From Pseudoneobacillus sp052180215 (GTDB lineage Bacteria; Bacillota; Bacilli; Bacillales; Cytobacillaceae), in assembly GCF_052180215.1 (NCBI RefSeq), contig NZ_CP197471.1, forward strand, positions 4,426,001-4,490,000: 64,000 bases of DNA, in the 5' to 3' direction. The notes beneath the pieces are model-generated. The model did no database searches. It was not told the origin of the DNA and saw nothing but the letters and a program-made list of their open reading frames with translations. Positions 24,576 to 32,915 of this stretch are shown here, one piece after another; within the stretch, counting starts at the first letter, position 1, and each line of letters begins with the position of its first letter. Both the position numbers and the translations under genes were made by a program.

Positions 24576-25528
24576 TACTCTTTTCCCTCCTCATCTAATG
24601 TGAGTAATATTTGAGCAGTGTTTTGGTCTGTAATGAGAACATTTGTATATTGGCCTTTTAATGCTCCGATGATGGCATCTACCTTCTCCATTCCTCCAGC
24701 AATAAGGATACTGTAGTGCTTATTTTTCAAATCGGACAAATGGATACCAATCGTTCGTTCATCTAATTGTTGATTACAAATATTTCCCTCTACATCAATA
24801 ATTCTTGAACAAATGTCACCGACTGCATTTTGAGATTTTAACTGTTCAAAGTCTTCCGAAGAAAAATAGCCTGCTTTAAATAAAGTTGATTCCTTCGTAA
24901 GTTCTCCTACCGTAAAAAGTGCAATATCACACTCTTTGCCTAAATTAAGTACTCGTTTAATTTGTTGATCAGAGTGGATGGCACTTGCTACTACAGGATG
25001 ATCCACAACCGCTGGTAATGGAAGAAAGTGTGGATAGGTGTTAAATGCAGCGCTTAAATCATTAAGTATTTCAGCCGCATATGTATTGGTTTCAGAGTAG
25101 CTAATTCCACCATTTAGTTGAACCACCGTTACTCCCTTTACATTTTTGGGTTTTACTCGTTGGGCTACTTCATATAAAGTTGTCCCCCAAGTCGTACCGA
25201 TGATATCACCATTTTGAACAATTTCTCCAATATAGGCAGCTGCTGCTTTTCCTAGTTCCACTTTCATGCTTTCCTCATTTACTTCTGGAACAGGAATGAT
25301 AATACAATGCTTTAACTGAAATGCTTCTTTCACAGAATTGGCTAGTTTTTCTGTACTTTCTAATTGATCAAAAATTTTAATTTGAACAATCCCTAGTTCT
25401 TTTGCTTGCTGGAGCATTCTTGAAACAGAAGGTCTTGAAATCCCTAGCTTTTCTGCAATCCTTTGCTGACTAAGGTCAAATTGATAATATAACCTAGCGA
25501 CTTCTATCAATTTACTTAGGTTCTTCAT
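24575..25528 (-). CDS. deoR: SorC/DeoR-type transcriptional regulator of the BMC operon
   Basis: 317 residues: an N-terminal HTH (about 15-50; SQQRIAEKLGISRPSVSRMLQQAKELGIV) followed by a SorC-type sugar-phosphate-sensing domain (GTTWGTTLYEVA, VVQLNGGIS, HSDQQIKRVL, LIAGGMEKVDAI). It resembles B. subtilis DeoR, which represses the deoxyribonucleoside operon and is released by deoxyribose-5-phosphate, the substrate of DeoC encoded in this operon. It is the first gene of the operon and lies next to a TTGAA-N6-TTCAA palindrome at the promoter, so it probably represses itself and the BMC genes. The symbol is by similarity. Confidence 0.85.
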   Translation of the reverse strand: MKNLSKLIEVARLYYQFDLSQQRIAEKLGISRPSVSRMLQQAKELGIVQIKIFDQLESTEKLANSVKEAFQLKHCIIIPVPEVNEESMKVELGKAAAAYIGEIVQNGDIIGTTWGTTLYEVAQRVKPKNVKGVTVVQLNGGISYSETNTYAAEILNDLSAAFNTYPHFLPLPAVVDHPVVASAIHSDQQIKRVLNLGKECDIALFTVGELTKESTLFKAGYFSSEDFEQLKSQNAVGDICSRIIDVEGNICNQQLDERTIGIHLSDLKNKHYSILIAGGMEKVDAIIGALKGQYTNVLITDQNTAQILLTLDEEGKE

Positions 25529-25570
25529 ACTTAATAGAAATACCCCTTTTGATATTTTGTTAAATACAGT

Positions 25571-25619
25571 TTGAACATTTGTTCAATCTCAGTATAATAT
25601 GTTTTCAATACCCAAGCAA
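25571..25619 (-). promoter_or_regulatory. BMC operon promoter with DeoR-like operator
   Basis: Minus strand: -35 TTGCTT (about 25619-25614), 17-base spacer, -10 TATACT (25596-25591). A 16-bp palindrome TTGAACATTTGTTCAA at 25571-25586 overlaps the expected start site, and an extra ATTGAAA half-site lies between -35 and -10. B. subtilis DeoR is known to bind an ATTGAA-N6-TTCAAT type operator, which matches this spacing. A looser copy (ACAAATGTTCAT) lies near 25689-25700. Confidence 0.65.
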
Positions 25620-25882
25620 GAATATTCAAAAATATTTTTTAAATTCGATAATTCCATAAATCGTCCACTATTTTTACAAAAAATGGGACAAATGTTCATA
25701 GAAGGCTGAGCAAATATATAATAGATAGTCTCTGTTGAACATAACGGATTGTAGGTCCGATAAATTTATCTCTATTTTTTATAGGACACAGGGTTCGTTA
25801 TTTGTGTTTTAAATTCACCAATTTTCAGCACCTTTTATAAAACTAACAAAAATTTCGCTATTGGAGATTGATATACCAGCAT

Positions 25883-25921
25883 AAAAAAAGAGATGCAAAT
25901 TAGCGTGCTAATTGCATCTCC
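25883..25921 (-). terminator. Terminator downstream of yyaE
   Basis: GAGATGCAATTAGC pairs with GCTAATTTGCATCTC (one bulge) and is followed by seven Ts on the minus strand. Bases 25600-25880 between this hairpin and the BMC promoter hold AT-rich sequence with no gene I can support. Confidence 0.88.
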
Positions 25922-25937
25922 AAAAGCTATGCTATTA

Positions 25938-25983
25938 CGTATTGAGTTTAACCCTCTCAATCGTACGGGTTAAACTCAATACG
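25938..25983. repeat. Perfect 17-bp inverted repeat downstream of yyaE
   Basis: CGTATTGAGTTTAACCC and GGGTTAAACTCAATACG are perfect inverted copies around a 12-base loop, 17 bases after the yyaE stop and just before the terminator. There is no T tract, so it is not itself a standard terminator. It might be a transcript-stabilising hairpin or a protein-binding palindrome. Confidence 0.8.
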
Positions 25984-25999
25984 CAGCAGCTTCTCATCC

Positions 26000-28006
26000 T
26001 TAATTCACTTTATCTATATTAACTAAACAATCGTATAAGGTGCTTCCCAGTCCGTTATCTGATTCCCGGTTGGATGTTAGTAAATTGACGGATCCTCCAA
26101 ATTGACTCCATATCCCTTCATCAATATTAATCGTTTGTGGATGGGCCTGTTTTAAAATTTGGACATATCCTTCAATAGAACCTCTATCATTCCAAACCTT
26201 TACCGTATCACCATCACCTATGTCTTTACCTACCGCAATATCCTGGGATATCTCCACTTTCAATCTTGGTGCTGGATCAAATAGATGATAATGTTGTGAA
26301 TGATTGGAACGCAAAGGATGAATCGTCAATAATGAATACGGATATTTTTCAGCCAGCTCTCGATTGGTCCATTTACTCTCACTTGGTAAGGATAATTGAA
26401 TTTTCCCATCAAAGCCCTTCATTTCAGCTGTTTGTGAGGTAAATTCATATTTTCCGCTTGGGGTTTTATATTCGTGATTTTCCCATGGAATTTTATGAAC
26501 CGGAAGCTCAGCGAAATTTTCATTTCTTAGTTTTTCTAAAGTGATTCCATGATCTTTTAATGGAGCTAAGCCTAACTCTAACCATTGCTCGGTTGTAAAA
26601 TCAAAATCACTTCCAAAACCTAAACGTTTGGCAAGCTCTGTCCAAATCCATAGATCTGACTTTGCTTCACCTGGTGCTTCTACTAATTTCGGTCCATAAT
26701 TGACATAATGATGGTACATGGATGAATAATAAACATCTTCTTCTTCAAAAACAGTCGTCACAGGTAGTATATAGTCAGCGAGCTTCGCTGTATCTGTCAT
26801 AAACTGTTCCATCACTACTAATGTGTCAACAGATTCAAAAGCCCTTTTTACTAAGCTTGTATCTGGAACCTGTGTTAATGGATTTCCACATGTGACGATA
26901 ACCATTTTAATTTCTGGATCCTTAGCTGTTAAAATTCCTTCTGCTTGTTTCATCATGGTAAACTGACGACTTTGCTTTGCTCGATGTTCAAGTGTAAAAG
27001 CTGGTGATTGGAACTTTTGGCCCACTTGCAGGTTTCCGTAACTTGCACCGCCACCAGCCACTCCAACATTGCCGCTTATCGCTACTAAAGCATCTATTAA
27101 ACGAATGGTATTTCCGCCATTTTCATAACGCTGCATTCCTAATCCTAAATAAGTGGAGGTTGGCTTATCACAATAAACCTTCGCCAGTAATTCGATATTT
27201 TCACGGGAAACCTCTGCTTTTTCGATAATCTCTTCCATAGAAATGGATTGGAGAAGCTCTTCCAGGTCGTTAAAACCAACTGAATGGTTATCAATAAACT
27301 CGCGGTCTTCACCCTGTAAGCGGAGTATTTCTTTCATAATGCCTGCTGCAAGAAAACCATCCATTCCTGGCTTGATGGATATATATTGGTTGGCTATTTT
27401 GGCAGTTGCATTAAACATTGGATCAATAACAATAATTGTAGCTCCTGCTTTTTTCGCCTGTTGAAGCTTTTGATAGAAATGCATATTCGTCCGTGCTACA
27501 TTTCTACCCCAAATAATAATATTTTTACTATTAAAAACATCATCTGGCTCATGGCCATAAGAATCACCAAAATCCCATTTTTGCGCTTCGATTCCAGAAC
27601 CCCAACATAATGAACCAATTAGTTCCGTCACACCACCAAAGCAATTGAAAAAACGACGATCTATATTTTTTAATAGACCGCCATTTGCATAATCATGGCT
27701 ATGCAAAATAGAGGTTGAGCTGAAGGTATCTTTATAATCTTGCATTTTAGCAGCTATTTCATCGAGTGCCTGTTCCCAGCTAATTTGTGTAAATTCACCG
27801 TCTACTTTTTTCAAAGGATATACTAAACGTTGTGTCGAGTTAGTCCTTGTTTCTAACATTCTTCCACGTCCACATATTTTCCCCTTTGTAATCGGATGGT
27901 CAGCCGCTCCATCCACTTTCGTAACCTTACCATCTTCAACCGTCACTTCAAATCCACAATTATCCCAACAATTTAAGGAACAAGAAGATTGATAGATTTT
28001 GGCCAT
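26000..28006 (-). CDS. yyaE: YyaE, molybdopterin oxidoreductase family protein
   Basis: About 668 residues from the ATG at 28006, which has AGGAGAGG eight bases upstream (an in-frame GTG at 28015 overlaps that site). The N-terminal 4Fe-4S motif CSLNCWDNC ... GKICGRG is present, followed by molybdopterin-binding domains (NIIIWGRNVARTN, IVIDPMFNATAKIA, VTCGNPLTQVPDT) and a dinucleotide-binding C-terminal domain. It resembles formate dehydrogenase-like or thiosulfate/polysulfide reductase-like catalytic subunits; the substrate is unknown. There is no signal peptide, so it is cytoplasmic. It matches B. subtilis YyaE in length and location. Confidence 0.9.
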   Translation of the reverse strand: MAKIYQSSCSLNCWDNCGFEVTVEDGKVTKVDGAADHPITKGKICGRGRMLETRTNSTQRLVYPLKKVDGEFTQISWEQALDEIAAKMQDYKDTFSSTSILHSHDYANGGLLKNIDRRFFNCFGGVTELIGSLCWGSGIEAQKWDFGDSYGHEPDDVFNSKNIIIWGRNVARTNMHFYQKLQQAKKAGATIIVIDPMFNATAKIANQYISIKPGMDGFLAAGIMKEILRLQGEDREFIDNHSVGFNDLEELLQSISMEEIIEKAEVSRENIELLAKVYCDKPTSTYLGLGMQRYENGGNTIRLIDALVAISGNVGVAGGGASYGNLQVGQKFQSPAFTLEHRAKQSRQFTMMKQAEGILTAKDPEIKMVIVTCGNPLTQVPDTSLVKRAFESVDTLVVMEQFMTDTAKLADYILPVTTVFEEEDVYYSSMYHHYVNYGPKLVEAPGEAKSDLWIWTELAKRLGFGSDFDFTTEQWLELGLAPLKDHGITLEKLRNENFAELPVHKIPWENHEYKTPSGKYEFTSQTAEMKGFDGKIQLSLPSESKWTNRELAEKYPYSLLTIHPLRSNHSQHYHLFDPAPRLKVEISQDIAVGKDIGDGDTVKVWNDRGSIEGYVQILKQAHPQTINIDEGIWSQFGGSVNLLTSNRESDNGLGSTLYDCLVNIDKVN

Positions 28007-28081
28007 CTCGCACACCTCTCCTTCAAAAAATCTATTTATACAATAGAATAATATATATTAATAAAAAAAAGAAGCACGAAG

Positions 28082-28279
28082 TTAGCCTTCATGCTTTACT
28101 AAAACTTTTTTAAGTTTTCGACTAAATTCTCTTCTTGGTATCAGAACACTATGCGCACAGCCTTCGCATTTAATTCGAATATCCATCCCTAGTCTAATAA
28201 TTTTCCAACGATTTACTCCGCATGGATGGGGTTTTTTCATTTCGACTATGTCATTTAAACCAAACTCTTTTTCTTCCAT
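28082..28279 (-). CDS. yyzM: YyzM, DUF951 family small protein
   Basis: 65 residues with the DUF951 pattern (VEMKKPHPCGVNRWKIIRLGMDIRIKCEGC), including conserved Cys residues that may bind metal. The function is unknown. It lies 12 bases downstream of the MscS gene and is probably co-transcribed with it. Confidence 0.9.
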   Translation of the reverse strand: MEEKEFGLNDIVEMKKPHPCGVNRWKIIRLGMDIRIKCEGCAHSVLIPRREFSRKLKKVLVKHEG

Positions 28280-28291
28280 TTTTCAATCCCC

Positions 28292-29191
28292 TTATTCATT
28301 GGCTAATTTTTTTTGAACTTCCACTGGCGGTTCTTCTTGTCTTGAATACATGACCATTCGAGGGAAAGGAATTTCAATACCATGCTCATCTAAAAGGAGC
28401 TTTAAATCCTTTCGAAGCATCCGAGTGATACCGAAATGACGCATTGGCTTTGTTTCCGCTGCAATTCTTAATATTACATCAGATGGACCCAACATCTGAA
28501 TTCCTAATAATTGTGGAGGACTGACGATATCCTCATACTTTTCTGGCAATGTCTCTAAAAACTGCTGAATGACTTCTTCAGCTCTAACAATATCACTTTC
28601 ATAAGCAATACTAATATCGAGTACCGCCATACTGTTATTTAATGAGAAATTTGTTACTTCAATTATACTACCATTTGGTAAAATATGAACTTCACCTGTC
28701 CAAGTTTTTAATTTGGTGGTTCGAAGTCCGATTTCATCAACGGTCCCTTCAAACTGACCAATCCTAACAAAATCCCCGACTGAAAATTGATCCTCAAAAA
28801 TGATAAAAAATCCAGAAATAATATCTTTTACTAGACTTTGTGCTCCAAAACCTACTGCTAGACCTACTATACCGGCACCTGCTAACAGAGCCTTCACATC
28901 AATGGTTAGCGTAGATAAAATCATCAAAAAGGCCATAAAGGATATCACATAAGTAAGGATATTATCTAATAGTTTCTCCAAGGTATTCTCACGCCGTTCC
29001 GAGGTTCTAATCGGAGCTCTGTTTCTAACCTTAAAAATGTTATGAATAGCGATTTTTCCAATTCGTATGACAATACTCGCTAAAATGAGTATGGCAACAA
29101 TTTTTAATGCTATTTCTCCTATATGAATCCAATTATCTTCATTTAAAAGTTCTAGCTTTAATTTCTTATACATTTTATAGAAATAATTCAT
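28292..29191 (-). CDS. Small-conductance mechanosensitive channel (MscS family)
   Basis: About 299 residues from the ATG at 29191 (GAAGGTGA five bases upstream). It has three hydrophobic helices (about 25-50, 80-100, 105-125), the pore-lining TM3 GAGIVGLAVGFGAQSLVKDIISG, and the MscS beta domain with DFVRIGQFEGTVDEIGLRTT. It forms a heptameric channel that opens under membrane tension to release solutes during hypo-osmotic shock. It resembles the B. subtilis YkuT subgroup. Confidence 0.94.
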   Translation of the reverse strand: MNYFYKMYKKLKLELLNEDNWIHIGEIALKIVAILILASIVIRIGKIAIHNIFKVRNRAPIRTSERRENTLEKLLDNILTYVISFMAFLMILSTLTIDVKALLAGAGIVGLAVGFGAQSLVKDIISGFFIIFEDQFSVGDFVRIGQFEGTVDEIGLRTTKLKTWTGEVHILPNGSIIEVTNFSLNNSMAVLDISIAYESDIVRAEEVIQQFLETLPEKYEDIVSPPQLLGIQMLGPSDVILRIAAETKPMRHFGITRMLRKDLKLLLDEHGIEIPFPRMVMYSRQEEPPVEVQKKLANE

Positions 29192-29415
29192 TTTCATCAC
29201 CTTCATTTTCCATTTTTACCCTTTTTATATCTTCTTAATCGATAGCTACTATTGTAACAAGTTTTTGCATTGGAAGAAATGAATAAAATCAACTTTCCTT
29301 ATTTTTTGCTATTGAAAGTAGGAAGTTTTACGTATAGATTTCCAAAATCATCCGTATACTGTTAAAAAGATTCCTACGAGACAAAGGCTGTTGTATATGA
29401 AAAGGAGTGGACCCT

Positions 29416-30033
29416 ATGAATCTTAAACCAAGTTTCTTTGAAAGACGGAGCGGAGTAAAAGTCTTTCATGATGAAGAAGATGCAGTTCAGCTATTAGCCA
29501 AAGAATTGATGAATATGTTCCCTCCCCATACTATTCGTCCTATTGTCTTTGTTTGTATCGGTACCGACCGCTCCACCGGTGATTCTTTAGGTCCATTAGT
29601 TGGTACATTATTAGAAGAAAAAGGTCCAAGTCCTTTTCATGTATATGGAACTCTTGATGAACCGATTCATGCGGTTAATCTAGAGGATAAATTAAAGGAA
29701 ATTAAACAGCAGCACTTCTACCCATTTATTATTGGCATTGATGCTTGCCTTGGAAAACTGAAAAGCGTAGGTTCCATTCAACTAGCGGATGGACCTGTTA
29801 AACCTGGCGCGGGAGTCAATAAGGAGTTACCTGCAGTAGGTGATATACACCTAACAGGAATCGTCAATGTAAGTGGATTTATGGAGTTTTTTGTTTTACA
29901 AAACACGAGATTAAATCTTGTTTTAAAAATGGCCAAAACCATTTCAGAGGGAATTTACCAAGCTAGTATCCATTATCGTGTACAAAAAGCAGAGTGGAAC
30001 TCAATGACAACAAAAATGGAAGAATCTATATAA
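29416..30033 (+). CDS. yyaC: YyaC, Gpr-like spore protease family protein (DUF1256)
   Basis: 205 residues from the ATG at 29416, with AAAGGAGTGG five bases upstream; an in-frame GTG three codons earlier lies inside that site. It contains FVCIGTDRSTGDSLGPLVGTLL and the IGIDACLG segment of the DUF1256 family, structurally related to the germination protease Gpr. It is expressed during sporulation in B. subtilis, and its precise role is unclear. It is the only plus-strand gene in this part of the left arm and has its own terminator. Confidence 0.94.
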   Translation: MNLKPSFFERRSGVKVFHDEEDAVQLLAKELMNMFPPHTIRPIVFVCIGTDRSTGDSLGPLVGTLLEEKGPSPFHVYGTLDEPIHAVNLEDKLKEIKQQHFYPFIIGIDACLGKLKSVGSIQLADGPVKPGAGVNKELPAVGDIHLTGIVNVSGFMEFFVLQNTRLNLVLKMAKTISEGIYQASIHYRVQKAEWNSMTTKMEESI

Positions 30034-30065
30034 AAAAGGCTCTTTTCATAAAGGGCCTTTTTACA
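30032..30065 (+). terminator. yyaC terminator
   Basis: AAAAAGGCTC/GGGCCTTTTT stem with a T run, directly after the yyaC stop and just before the convergent DUF554 gene; likely used by both. Confidence 0.85.
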
Positions 30066-30783
30066 TAATTATATGTTGATATAAATAAATCAAGGTAACG
30101 ATGATAAGTGTTACAACGATTCCCGGTAACAAATTAGCTACTTTCACTTTAATGATACCTGTTAAGTTCAATCCGATTGCAAATATCATAATACCGCCTG
30201 TAGCGGTCATTTCTAATATAAAGCTATCCATTAAAGCTTGTGGAATAAAACGATCAATTTGTGTCGCAAACGCTGCTATTAAACCTTGATATAGCATAAC
30301 AGGAATAGCTGAAAAAATAACACCAATTCCTAATGAGGTCGTTAATATGATAGAGGTAAAACCGTCGATTATGGCCTTTGTATATAAGACATCATGATCG
30401 CCGCGTATCCCGCTATCTAAAGCTCCAATGATAGCCATTGCCCCAATAACAAATATTAATGTAGCTGTCACAAAACCTTCAGAGATACTACCTTTCCCAT
30501 TTCCATTTGAACCTATTTTCTTTTCTAACCAATCTCCAAGCTTGTTCAGCTTGTCCTCTAACGCAAAAAACTCTCCGATCACAGCACCTAATGCTAAGCT
30601 AATAATAACAATTAAAAAATTATTACTTTTAAACCCCATTTGCAGCCCTAACACCATTACCGAAAGGCCGATTGCATGCATAACAGTAGATTTCATACCT
30701 TCAGGAATACGGTGAAAAAGTTTCCCTAATAATGTACCAATGACAATTAACAAGCCGTTTACAAGTGTCCCCAATAAAAACAT
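30061..30783 (-). CDS. DUF554 family membrane protein (YqgA/YdfK-like)
   Basis: 240 residues from the ATG at 30783 (MFLLGTLVNGLLIVIGTLLG); the in-frame ATG at 30801 has no ribosome site. It has six to seven hydrophobic helices and the DUF554 signature with GALDSGIRGDHDVLYTKAIIDGFTSIIL. An inner-membrane protein of unknown function, possibly a transporter. It is convergent with yyaC; the upstream 300 bases hold a structured repeat and the parB terminator. Confidence 0.9.
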   Translation of the reverse strand: MFLLGTLVNGLLIVIGTLLGKLFHRIPEGMKSTVMHAIGLSVMVLGLQMGFKSNNFLIVIISLALGAVIGEFFALEDKLNKLGDWLEKKIGSNGNGKGSISEGFVTATLIFVIGAMAIIGALDSGIRGDHDVLYTKAIIDGFTSIILTTSLGIGVIFSAIPVMLYQGLIAAFATQIDRFIPQALMDSFILEMTATGGIMIFAIGLNLTGIIKVKVANLLPGIVVTLIIVTLIYLYQHIIM

Positions 30784-30883
30784 GATTTTGCCACCTATCA
30801 TTTATTTCGAACAACGAAACATTAACTTTTTTAATGATTATATTATATAAAAATCATTTCGTATAGGAGATTCTTCATAAAAA

Positions 30884-31054
30884 GCTGTTTTCGTATAGTT
30901 TGTGGTTTTCGTAAAAATCCCTACAGCCGGATTTTTACAGGCACTCTTAATAAGTGCTCAGCTCTTTTCTTCATTTTCATAAGAGTTTAACACCCTATAT
31001 TGTGAAATGCCTAATTATTAGTTACAAAAAGCAACAATGTTTCAGAAAAGAGCC
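30884..31054 (+). repeat. 171-bp structured intergenic repeat, copy 1 of 3
   Basis: Begins GCTGTTTTCGTATAG and ends AGAAAAGAGCC. Stem A is GTAAAAATCC (30911-30920) with GGATTTTTAC (30929-30938). Stem B is GCTCTTTTCT (30961-30970) with AGAAAAGAGC (31044-31053). Related copies lie at 38336-38505 and 60496-60666. There is no open reading frame. Confidence 0.9.
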
Positions 31055-31069
31055 TCAAAAAAAGAAAAG

Positions 31070-31116
31070 GCCTACACCTTAAGAATGCCATACATTTCTT
31101 AGGGGAGGACCTATTA
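31070..31116 (-). terminator. parB terminator
   Basis: On the minus strand AGGTCCTCCCCTAAGAA pairs imperfectly with TTCTTAAGGTGTAGGCCT and is followed by TTTTCTTTTTTT, overlapping the end of parB. Confidence 0.75.
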
Positions 31117-31971
31117 AATAGAAGAGCGTTCTTGTTCTAAAATCTCCAAAATACGTTCTAAATCTTCTTTAGAGAAAAATTCAATTTCGATTTTCCCTTT
31201 ATTTTTAGATTGTTTAATATGGACAGTGGTTCCAAAACGTTCACGTAATACCGTTTCTTGTTCTTTTATATAGATATCTTTTGCCGGCTGTGGTTTCTTT
31301 GTTTCACGTGGAACATGTTCATTTAATTCCTGAATTAATTGTTCTACCTGTCGGACATTTAAGCCTTCTTTCATAATCTTATCTACTAAAGCCTGTAATT
31401 GGTCCTTTTTTCTTAAACCCAGTAACGCACGACCATGCCCCATCGATATTTTACCATCAGATATCATTTCTTGAATCTTAGGTGGTAGAGATAATAGACG
31501 CAGATGATTAGCAATGTGCGGTCGACTTTTACCAAGTCGTTTCGCTAACACTTCTTGAGTCAACTTTAACTTTTCCATTAATGTTTGATAAGCAATGGCT
31601 TCTTCGATTGGAGTTAAATCTTCACGTTGAAGATTTTCTAAAACAGCTAGTTCCATCATTTGCTGTTCGGATAATTCTCGGACTACCACTGGGACTTTTT
31701 CGAGCTTGGCTTCTTTTGCTGCTCTATATCTTCTTTCACCTGCAACAATTTCATAGCCTTTAATACTTTTTCGAGCAATAATTGGCTGTAAAATACCATG
31801 TTCCACAATTGAATTTTTCAATTCTTCAATTGCTTCCGGTTGAAATGTTTTTCTTGGCTGATAAGGATTTGGACGAAGTTCCTTAACTGGAATCTCTTGA
31901 ATAGACTCGTCCTTTGTTACTTCTATATTGGCAAAAAATGCATTAAGACCTTTTCCTAAACCTTTAGCCAT
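31114..31971 (-). CDS. parB: ParB (Spo0J), chromosome partitioning CTPase
   Basis: 285 residues from the ATG at 31971 (MAKGLGKGLNAFF). It has the ParB N-terminal CTP-binding domain with IVAGERRYRAAK, a central HTH (TQEVLAKRLGKSRPHIANHL) that reads parS, and a C-terminal dimerisation domain. It loads at parS as a clamp and recruits SMC. The gene overlaps the parA stop by 8 bases and itself contains a parS site. Confidence 0.97.
   Translation of the reverse strand: MAKGLGKGLNAFFANIEVTKDESIQEIPVKELRPNPYQPRKTFQPEAIEELKNSIVEHGILQPIIARKSIKGYEIVAGERRYRAAKEAKLEKVPVVVRELSEQQMMELAVLENLQREDLTPIEEAIAYQTLMEKLKLTQEVLAKRLGKSRPHIANHLRLLSLPPKIQEMISDGKISMGHGRALLGLRKKDQLQALVDKIMKEGLNVRQVEQLIQELNEHVPRETKKPQPAKDIYIKEQETVLRERFGTTVHIKQSKNKGKIEIEFFSKEDLERILEILEQERSSI
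31300..31315. promoter_or_regulatory. parS site inside parB
   Basis: TGTTTCACGTGGAACA matches 15 of 16 bases of the parS consensus. A parS inside spo0J is also found in B. subtilis. Confidence 0.92.
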
Positions 31972-32725
31972 TAGCAACCACTTCCTTTGCCAAATCTAAA
32001 TATACTTCCGCTCCACGAGACTTTGGATCATAAATAATAATGGGTTCTCCATGACTCGGTGCCTCACTTAAACGTATATTTCGAGGAATAATTGTTTTAT
32101 AGACTTTATCTTGGAAGTATTTTTTCACTTCCTCAATGACTTGAATACCAAGGTTCGTACGAGCATCTAGCATGGTTAATAGTACACCCTCAATTTTCAA
32201 ATCTTGATTTAAGTGTTTTTGAACTAATCTTACTGTATTAAGAAGCTGACTTAACCCCTCCAATGCATAATACTCACACTGTACTGGAATTAACACAGCA
32301 TCTGAAGCTGTTAAAGCATTTATCGTTAATAACCCTAATGATGGAGGACAATCTATTACAATATAATCAAATTGATCCTTCACTTCTTCCAAAGCACGCT
32401 TTAAACGAACTTCTCTTGAAATGGTTGGAACTAATTCAATTTCTGCTCCTGCAAGCTGGATGGTTGCTGGTAAAACAAATAGATTTTCAACAGAGGTTGG
32501 CTTAATGACCTGCTTTGCCTCTACATCATCTACTAAAACATCATAGATACACTGATCTACCTCTGCTTTTTCTATACCGATTCCGCTCGTTGCATTTCCT
32601 TGCGGATCAACATCTACTAATAATACCCTTTTACCGATATACGCTAAGCAGGCTCCTAGGTTTACAGAGGTTGTTGTTTTTCCAACTCCACCTTTTTGAT
32701 TGGCAATCGCTAATACTTTCCCCAC
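31964..32725 (-). CDS. parA: ParA (Soj), chromosome partitioning ATPase
   Basis: 253 residues from the GTG at 32725 (GKVLAIANQKGGVGKTTT), the same length as B. subtilis Soj; GGTAGGTGA lies four bases upstream, and a longer in-frame start at 32743 is less likely. It has the deviant Walker A KGGVGKTTT and Walker B YIVIDCPPSLG. It binds DNA as an ATP dimer, is regulated by ParB, and also controls DnaA activity in Bacillus. First gene of the parA-parB pair. Confidence 0.97.
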   Translation of the reverse strand: MGKVLAIANQKGGVGKTTTSVNLGACLAYIGKRVLLVDVDPQGNATSGIGIEKAEVDQCIYDVLVDDVEAKQVIKPTSVENLFVLPATIQLAGAEIELVPTISREVRLKRALEEVKDQFDYIVIDCPPSLGLLTINALTASDAVLIPVQCEYYALEGLSQLLNTVRLVQKHLNQDLKIEGVLLTMLDARTNLGIQVIEEVKKYFQDKVYKTIIPRNIRLSEAPSHGEPIIIYDPKSRGAEVYLDLAKEVVANG

Positions 32726-32862
32726 GATGTCACCTACCTTCATCTCAAAGACTTTTATAAAAATGAACAGTCATAAATCCTATTTTATCATGAAACATTC
32801 TTTAATTATGATTTTTTCTTTAAAAATAATCTTAAAATCTTCTAAAATCTCTATTTTACATA

Positions 32863-32910
32863 AAAAAACAGTGAGCAACTAACCAAGAAGTCTAGTTTCC
32901 CACCGTTCTA
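32863..32910 (-). terminator. noc terminator
   Basis: An imperfect stem of AACGGTGGGAAACTA with TAGTTGCTCACTGTT, then seven Ts on the minus strand, right after noc. Confidence 0.7.
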
Positions 32911-32915
32911 TCATT

